64,000 bases of DNA from JAJFTV01 sp036825755 (lineage in GTDB: Bacteria; Chloroflexota; Anaerolineae; Anaerolineales; Anaerolineaceae). Positions 60,821 through 64,000 of the stretch are shown in pieces. The DNA lies in the NCBI GenBank assembly GCA_036825755.1, contig DAISXR010000001.1, forward strand, positions 37,925 through 101,924, written 5' to 3'. The notes beneath the pieces are model-generated. The model was not told the DNA's origin, ran no database searches, and saw nothing but the letters and a program-made list of their open reading frames with translations. The position numbers were made by a program, and so were the translations under genes. Position 1 is the first letter of the stretch. Each line of letters opens with the position of its first letter.

Positions 60821-61245
60821 ACCTGCGCAGAATGGCTGTTGATCCCGGCGAAAGCCGGATTGGGATTGCGATGAGCGATTTGACCGCCACCATCGCGGGG
60901 CCGCACAGTACCCTGCAGCACGTTTCGCGTGCTGTCGACGCGGCGTTGATTGCTCAGATCGCGGCCGAAAACGAAGTGGTGGAAATTATCCTGGGGCTGG
61001 CGCTGGATTCATCCGGTGAGATGGGTCCTCAAGCGCGCAAAGCCAACCGGCTGGCGGAAGCCATCCGCGCGCAAACCGCCATCCCGGTGGTATTGTGGGA
61101 TGAGAGCCACAGCACCCAGGCCGCTGCTGAAACCCAGCATCTGCTCAACCTCGGCCGGCGGAAACGGCGCGAGCATATCGATTCGATGGCGGCCGCGGTG
61201 ATTCTGCAGACCTATCTGGATCATCTGAGGGACAGAAAGGAATGA
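60817..61245 (+). CDS. ruvX: RuvX/YqgF Holliday junction resolvase-like nuclease
   Basis: 142 residues from the ATG at 60817, which overlaps the previous stop (ATGA); this removes a 16-residue non-conserved extension. RNase-H fold with MAVDPGESRIGIAMSD (catalytic aspartate), IILGLALDSSGEMGPQARKANRLAEAI, LWDESHSTQAA and HIDSMAAAVILQTYL. YqgF proteins process 16S rRNA ends and resolve branched DNA. Its usual partners include mltG, which follows with an ATGA overlap. Confidence 0.93.
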   Translation: MNLRRMAVDPGESRIGIAMSDLTATIAGPHSTLQHVSRAVDAALIAQIAAENEVVEIILGLALDSSGEMGPQARKANRLAEAIRAQTAIPVVLWDESHSTQAAAETQHLLNLGRRKRREHIDSMAAAVILQTYLDHLRDRKE

Positions 61246-62399
61246 ACAACATGACGGTTGCCCGACAAAGCCGTTCGCGATGGCTACTTTCTCTGGTACT
61301 GGGGGTGATATTCTGTCTCCTGCTGGCCGCGGTAGCCGCGGCTGTGCTGCTGCTGCCCAAAAACGCCGCGGCCCGTTTTGGCGAGCCCGACGCATCGCTT
61401 TCCTGGTGGAATCGGTTGATCTACGCCGCCCAGCTTCTGTATTATGAAGATGAGCTAACACAGCCCGCCTCGCAGACGGCCGGCGAAACCCGCTTTGTGA
61501 TTGATTACGGTGAAACGGCCTCGGCAGTGGCAGCCGATCTGTACCGGCAACAGATCATCCCATCGGCCGATTCATTTGAGCTGTATCTCACCTGGTCGGG
61601 GCTGGACCGCTCGATTCAGGCCGGCGATTACCGCCTTGAGGCAGGGTTGAGCGCCGTGCAGATTGCCCACCGGCTGCAGGATGCCACCCCGGCCGAGGTG
61701 CCGTTTTCTATCCTGGCCGGCTGGCGGCTGGAGGAGATTGCCGGGTCACTGCCGACCTCGGGGCTGACGATCATCCCGGAGGAATTCATCCAGGCCGCCA
61801 GTCACCCGGGGGATAGCGGGCTGCCGCTGCCATCCGGTTGGGGGAAGGGCGACTCGCTGGAAGGTCTGCTCCTGCCGGGCATGTATACCATCCCGCGCGA
61901 TACGAATGTGAACCTGTTTCTGGCGGATCTGGTGAGCGCGTTTTCCGAGCAGACCGGCAGCGATCTGGAGCAGAAATTTGCCAATCAGGGTCTTTCTTTG
62001 CAGGAGGGGCTCGTACTGGCATCGATGGTGGAAAAGGAAGCGGTGGTGGCGGATGAGCAGCCGCTGATCGCATCGGTATTCCTGAACCGGCTGCGGGCCG
62101 GGATGCGCCTGGAAAGCGACCCCACCGTGCAGTACGCACTCGGGTATGATGAAGAGAAGGATACATGGTGGAAGAACCCTCTCTCGCTGGATGATCTGGC
62201 GATCGATTCGCCGTACAACACCTATCTGTACAGCGGTTTGCCGCCTTCACCCATCTGCAGCCCCAGTCTATCCGCCATCCAGGCAGTCATCGCGCCGGCT
62301 CAGACCGATTATCTCTACTTCAGAGCGGCCTGTGACGGCTCAGGAAAACATAATTTTTCGTATACCTACGAGGAACATCTTCAAAATGAATGCAAGTGA
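61242..62399 (+). CDS. mltG: Endolytic murein transglycosylase MltG
   Basis: 385 residues. One transmembrane helix near residues 15-37, a LysM-like region (about 75-140) and the YceG catalytic domain with LASMVEKEA, where E264 is the likely catalytic glutamate by comparison with E. coli MltG E218, then ASVFLNRLRAGMRLESDPTVQYALG and SPYNTYLYSGLPPSPICSPS. It cleaves nascent glycan strands outside the membrane and sets their length. Its ATG overlaps the ruvX stop. Confidence 0.95.
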   Translation: MNNMTVARQSRSRWLLSLVLGVIFCLLLAAVAAAVLLLPKNAAARFGEPDASLSWWNRLIYAAQLLYYEDELTQPASQTAGETRFVIDYGETASAVAADLYRQQIIPSADSFELYLTWSGLDRSIQAGDYRLEAGLSAVQIAHRLQDATPAEVPFSILAGWRLEEIAGSLPTSGLTIIPEEFIQAASHPGDSGLPLPSGWGKGDSLEGLLLPGMYTIPRDTNVNLFLADLVSAFSEQTGSDLEQKFANQGLSLQEGLVLASMVEKEAVVADEQPLIASVFLNRLRAGMRLESDPTVQYALGYDEEKDTWWKNPLSLDDLAIDSPYNTYLYSGLPPSPICSPSLSAIQAVIAPAQTDYLYFRAACDGSGKHNFSYTYEEHLQNECK

Positions 62400-63195
62400 A
62401 CCGAATGACGGCCCAAACGCTGAACCCGCGCTGGTGATGGGGATCGATATCGGCGGATCGGCCATCAAGGGGGCGGTGGTGAATTTGCAGGAGGGCATCT
62501 TTGCCGGCCAGCGGATACGCTATGAAACCGGCCCTGACTGCACCCCGGAGGAACATGCCCTACTGGCAACAACCATCATCGACCGGCTGCAGTACCACGG
62601 CCCGGTGGGGATTGGTTTTCCCGGCCCGATACAAGCCGGTTCGCCGCGCATGGCCGTTAATCTACACCCGGTCTGGGTGGATTTGAACGCGGCCGCGATG
62701 TTCACTGAAGCCACCGGGCAGCCGTGTTATCTGATCAACGACGCCGACGCGGCGGGCCTGGCGGAGATCCACTACGGGGCCGGCCGGGATTGGGCCAATA
62801 AAGTGATTTTCATGTGCACGCTGGGCACGGGCATTGGATCGGCCATTTTTGTGAACGGCTGTCTGCTGCCCAACAGCGAGCTGGGGCACATCACCGTACA
62901 TAACCAGGACGCCGAGCAGCGCGCCTCCGACGCGGCCAGACGGCTGAAGGATCTGTCGTGGAAGAAATGGGCCAAACGCCTGCAGGAATACTTTGACGAG
63001 ATCGAAAAGCTCATTTCGCCGGATCTGATCATCATCGGCGGGGGGGTGAGCAAGGATTCCGCCAAATTCCTGCCGCTGCTGCGGCTGAGGGCGCGCGTTA
63101 TTCCCGCCGAACTGCTGAATGACGCCGGTATCATCGGGGCGGCGTGGTACGCATGGCAGCAGAATTCCGGTTTGGTGCCGGATATAGCGCGGTAA
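62386..63195 (+). CDS. ppgK: Polyphosphate glucokinase (ROK family)
   Basis: 269 residues from the ATG at 62386, 14 bases inside mltG; AGGA lies 11 bases upstream. ROK/ASKHA motifs MGIDIGGSAIKGAVVN, GIGFPGPIQ, INDADAAGLAEIHYGAG, CTLGTGIGSAIFVNG, NSELGHITV, IIIGGGVSKDSAKFLP and LLNDAGIIGAAW. The INDADAAGLAE and GGGVSK blocks point to the polyphosphate/ATP glucokinase branch known from Actinobacteria, which phosphorylates glucose with inorganic polyphosphate. Cytoplasmic. It shares the ruvX-mltG transcript. Confidence 0.88.
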   Translation: MNASEPNDGPNAEPALVMGIDIGGSAIKGAVVNLQEGIFAGQRIRYETGPDCTPEEHALLATTIIDRLQYHGPVGIGFPGPIQAGSPRMAVNLHPVWVDLNAAAMFTEATGQPCYLINDADAAGLAEIHYGAGRDWANKVIFMCTLGTGIGSAIFVNGCLLPNSELGHITVHNQDAEQRASDAARRLKDLSWKKWAKRLQEYFDEIEKLISPDLIIIGGGVSKDSAKFLPLLRLRARVIPAELLNDAGIIGAAWYAWQQNSGLVPDIAR

Positions 63196-63300
63196 GCGTC
63201 TCGGACCAGCGCAAATAGCCGGTATCAATGCCGCAATTGCTGCATATTAATCCGGTAGAAGGGTGGTGGAAAAACAGGAACAAATGCATATCTTTGTTAA

Positions 63301-63329
63301 TTGACTCACAATGACAAAATCGCTATAAT
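63301..63329 (+). promoter_or_regulatory. Strong sigma-70 promoter of the NarL-type regulator
   Basis: TTGACT (63301-63306), exactly 17 bases, TATAAT (63324-63329). Transcription should start near 63336, giving a leader of about 190 bases before the ATG at 63525. The whole gene-free stretch 63196-63524 (329 bases) holds this promoter and a U-rich leader with T-runs near 63370, 63391, 63415 and 63430; no known riboswitch is recognised. Confidence 0.8.
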
Positions 63330-63524
63330 ATCCATATCTTTTATACCGGATTCTTTGATTTTTCTTTCAGGTTTGCCAGTCTCTCATTTTTCCGGCAACA
63401 CCCCAAACACCTTTTTTCGCCAGTTTTCTTTTTTTATTTTCTTCACCATCCGGATAATAAGGGGAATTGTTGCAGCCCGGAAGAGAAATCGGAATTACGC
63501 TCATTTTTTAAAAGGAAGTTGAAC

Positions 63525-64000
63525 ATGGTTTCGATGGAAAATTTTGATTTTGACGCTCTGGCTCCGGTCAGTGCAAGAGAACCTGCTTCGATTTACACCC
63601 TCAGCTCAGAAATCACCGCGCAAACCATCCGGCTCCTGCTGGTCGATTCATTGACCATGGAACGGGCAGGTTTGCAGATGCTGCTGGCCGGTGAACCTGA
63701 TTTCGAGCTGGTGGGCAGCGTGGGCGATTTGACCCAGGCGGCAGAGATGGCCGGAACGCTCAACCCGCATATTGTGGTGGTGGCTCTGAGCGAGACAAAT
63801 CATAACAGCCTGGCCGATCTCCGCAAGATTGTACAGGCGGCCCCGGAGACGCGCATCATTGTGCTTTGCCGTACCGCTGATACCGATCTGTATATCGAAG
63901 CGGTGAAAAACGGCGCGCTGGGGGTGATATTGAAGACGGAACCGCCTGAAGTATTGCCCAAGGCCATTCGCAAGGTGCGGGAAGGCGAGGCCTGGCTGGA
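63525..64000 (+). CDS. NarL/FixJ-type response regulator with defective receiver, N-terminal part
   Basis: 158 complete codons to the window edge. AAAGGAAG lies six bases before the ATG. After a 37-residue extension comes a receiver-like domain: RLLLVDSLTMERAGLQMLLAGEPDFELVG, then NPHIVVVALSE and TRIIVLCRTAD, AVKNGALGVILKTEPPEVLPKAIRKVREGE. This is the NarL pattern, but the phospho-acceptor aspartate is Ala87 (PHIVVVALSE where PDVVLLDLSLP is usual) and the acidic pair reads DS, while the lysine (ILKTE) is kept. A LuxR-type DNA-binding domain is expected beyond the window. It is either phosphorylation-independent or a pseudo-receiver. Confidence 0.75.
   Translation, partial: MVSMENFDFDALAPVSAREPASIYTLSSEITAQTIRLLLVDSLTMERAGLQMLLAGEPDFELVGSVGDLTQAAEMAGTLNPHIVVVALSETNHNSLADLRKIVQAAPETRIIVLCRTADTDLYIEAVKNGALGVILKTEPPEVLPKAIRKVREGEAWL

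Noticed and set aside
62146..62385. Extension of the polyphosphate glucokinase frame into mltG
   Set aside because: Out-of-frame reading of the conserved MltG catalytic domain; the ROK fold begins only after 62386.
63301..63522. A 73-codon open frame between ppgK and the regulator
   Set aside because: Begins inside the promoter -35 box, is Phe/Ile-rich from T-runs, has no ribosome site and no family; better seen as leader.
1..64000. tRNA, rRNA, CRISPR arrays, insertion sequences or prophage
   Set aside because: None seen by eye; the gaps between genes are short and no regular repeat array, transposase or tail/capsid gene appears. A covariance-model scan would be needed to exclude small RNAs.

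Overview
This window looks like a chromosomal contig or scaffold from an uncultured member of the Chloroflexota, most likely Anaerolineae. The inference rests on gene content: a mevalonate kinase next to isopentenyl phosphate kinase, tandem tri-tyrosine (YYY, DUF2298) membrane proteins beside an Agl23-like protein, a TGS-type uridine kinase, and a divergent GyrA/ParC subunit. Two runs of exactly 100 N mark scaffold joins, so it is probably a draft or metagenome assembly. I saw no tRNA, rRNA, CRISPR array, prophage or insertion sequence. TGA is used as a normal stop throughout, with one exception that looks like selenocysteine recoding.

Layout. Positions 1-1980 (minus strand) carry isoprenoid genes (ipk fragment, mvk) and a UbiA-type prenyltransferase. 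Positions 2083-4745 hold tlyA and lepA. Positions 4742-21044 form a long, tightly packed plus-strand block for envelope glycans: flippase-like protein, CDP-paratose-epimerase-like enzyme, GT4 glycosyltransferase, methyltransferase, and four very large polytopic GT-C/YYY/Agl23-type proteins, one of them a 1782-residue fusion. Positions 21013-32321 hold cmk, a large hybrid sensor kinase, rpoC (without rpoB) and gyrA/parC.

Positions 32318-48391 are mixed housekeeping: a TIM-barrel/NTF2 protein, an HD hydrolase, SanA, DUF4230, uridine kinase, an aminotransferase, a glyA-gcvT fusion, an ECF sigma factor with a small membrane partner, glutaredoxin, a membrane rhodanese with an in-frame TGA, DUF4126/DUF4870 membrane proteins, fmt and mnmA. 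Positions 48399-55973 (minus strand) are one DNA-end-processing operon: AddB-like ATPase, UvrD-like helicase, separate Fe-S nuclease, RecJ. Positions 56018-59214 (minus strand) carry msrQ-msrP, a DEDDh exonuclease and a lipoprotein. Positions 59324-64000 carry a Baseplate-J-like anchored protein, ruvX, mltG, polyphosphate glucokinase and the start of a NarL-type regulator with a defective receiver.

Most notable: (1) the rhodanese whose reading frame runs through TGA at 43749-43751, where related proteins have cysteine, followed by a perfect 7-bp hairpin fitting a bacterial SECIS; (2) the split AddAB-like operon with RecJ; (3) the GT-C/YYY fusion cluster; (4) the SHMT-GcvT fusion; (5) several genes whose -10 box lies only 7-11 bases before the start codon, suggesting leaderless or near-leaderless mRNAs; and (6) a false scaffold gap at 44687-44786 that splits one intact gene.
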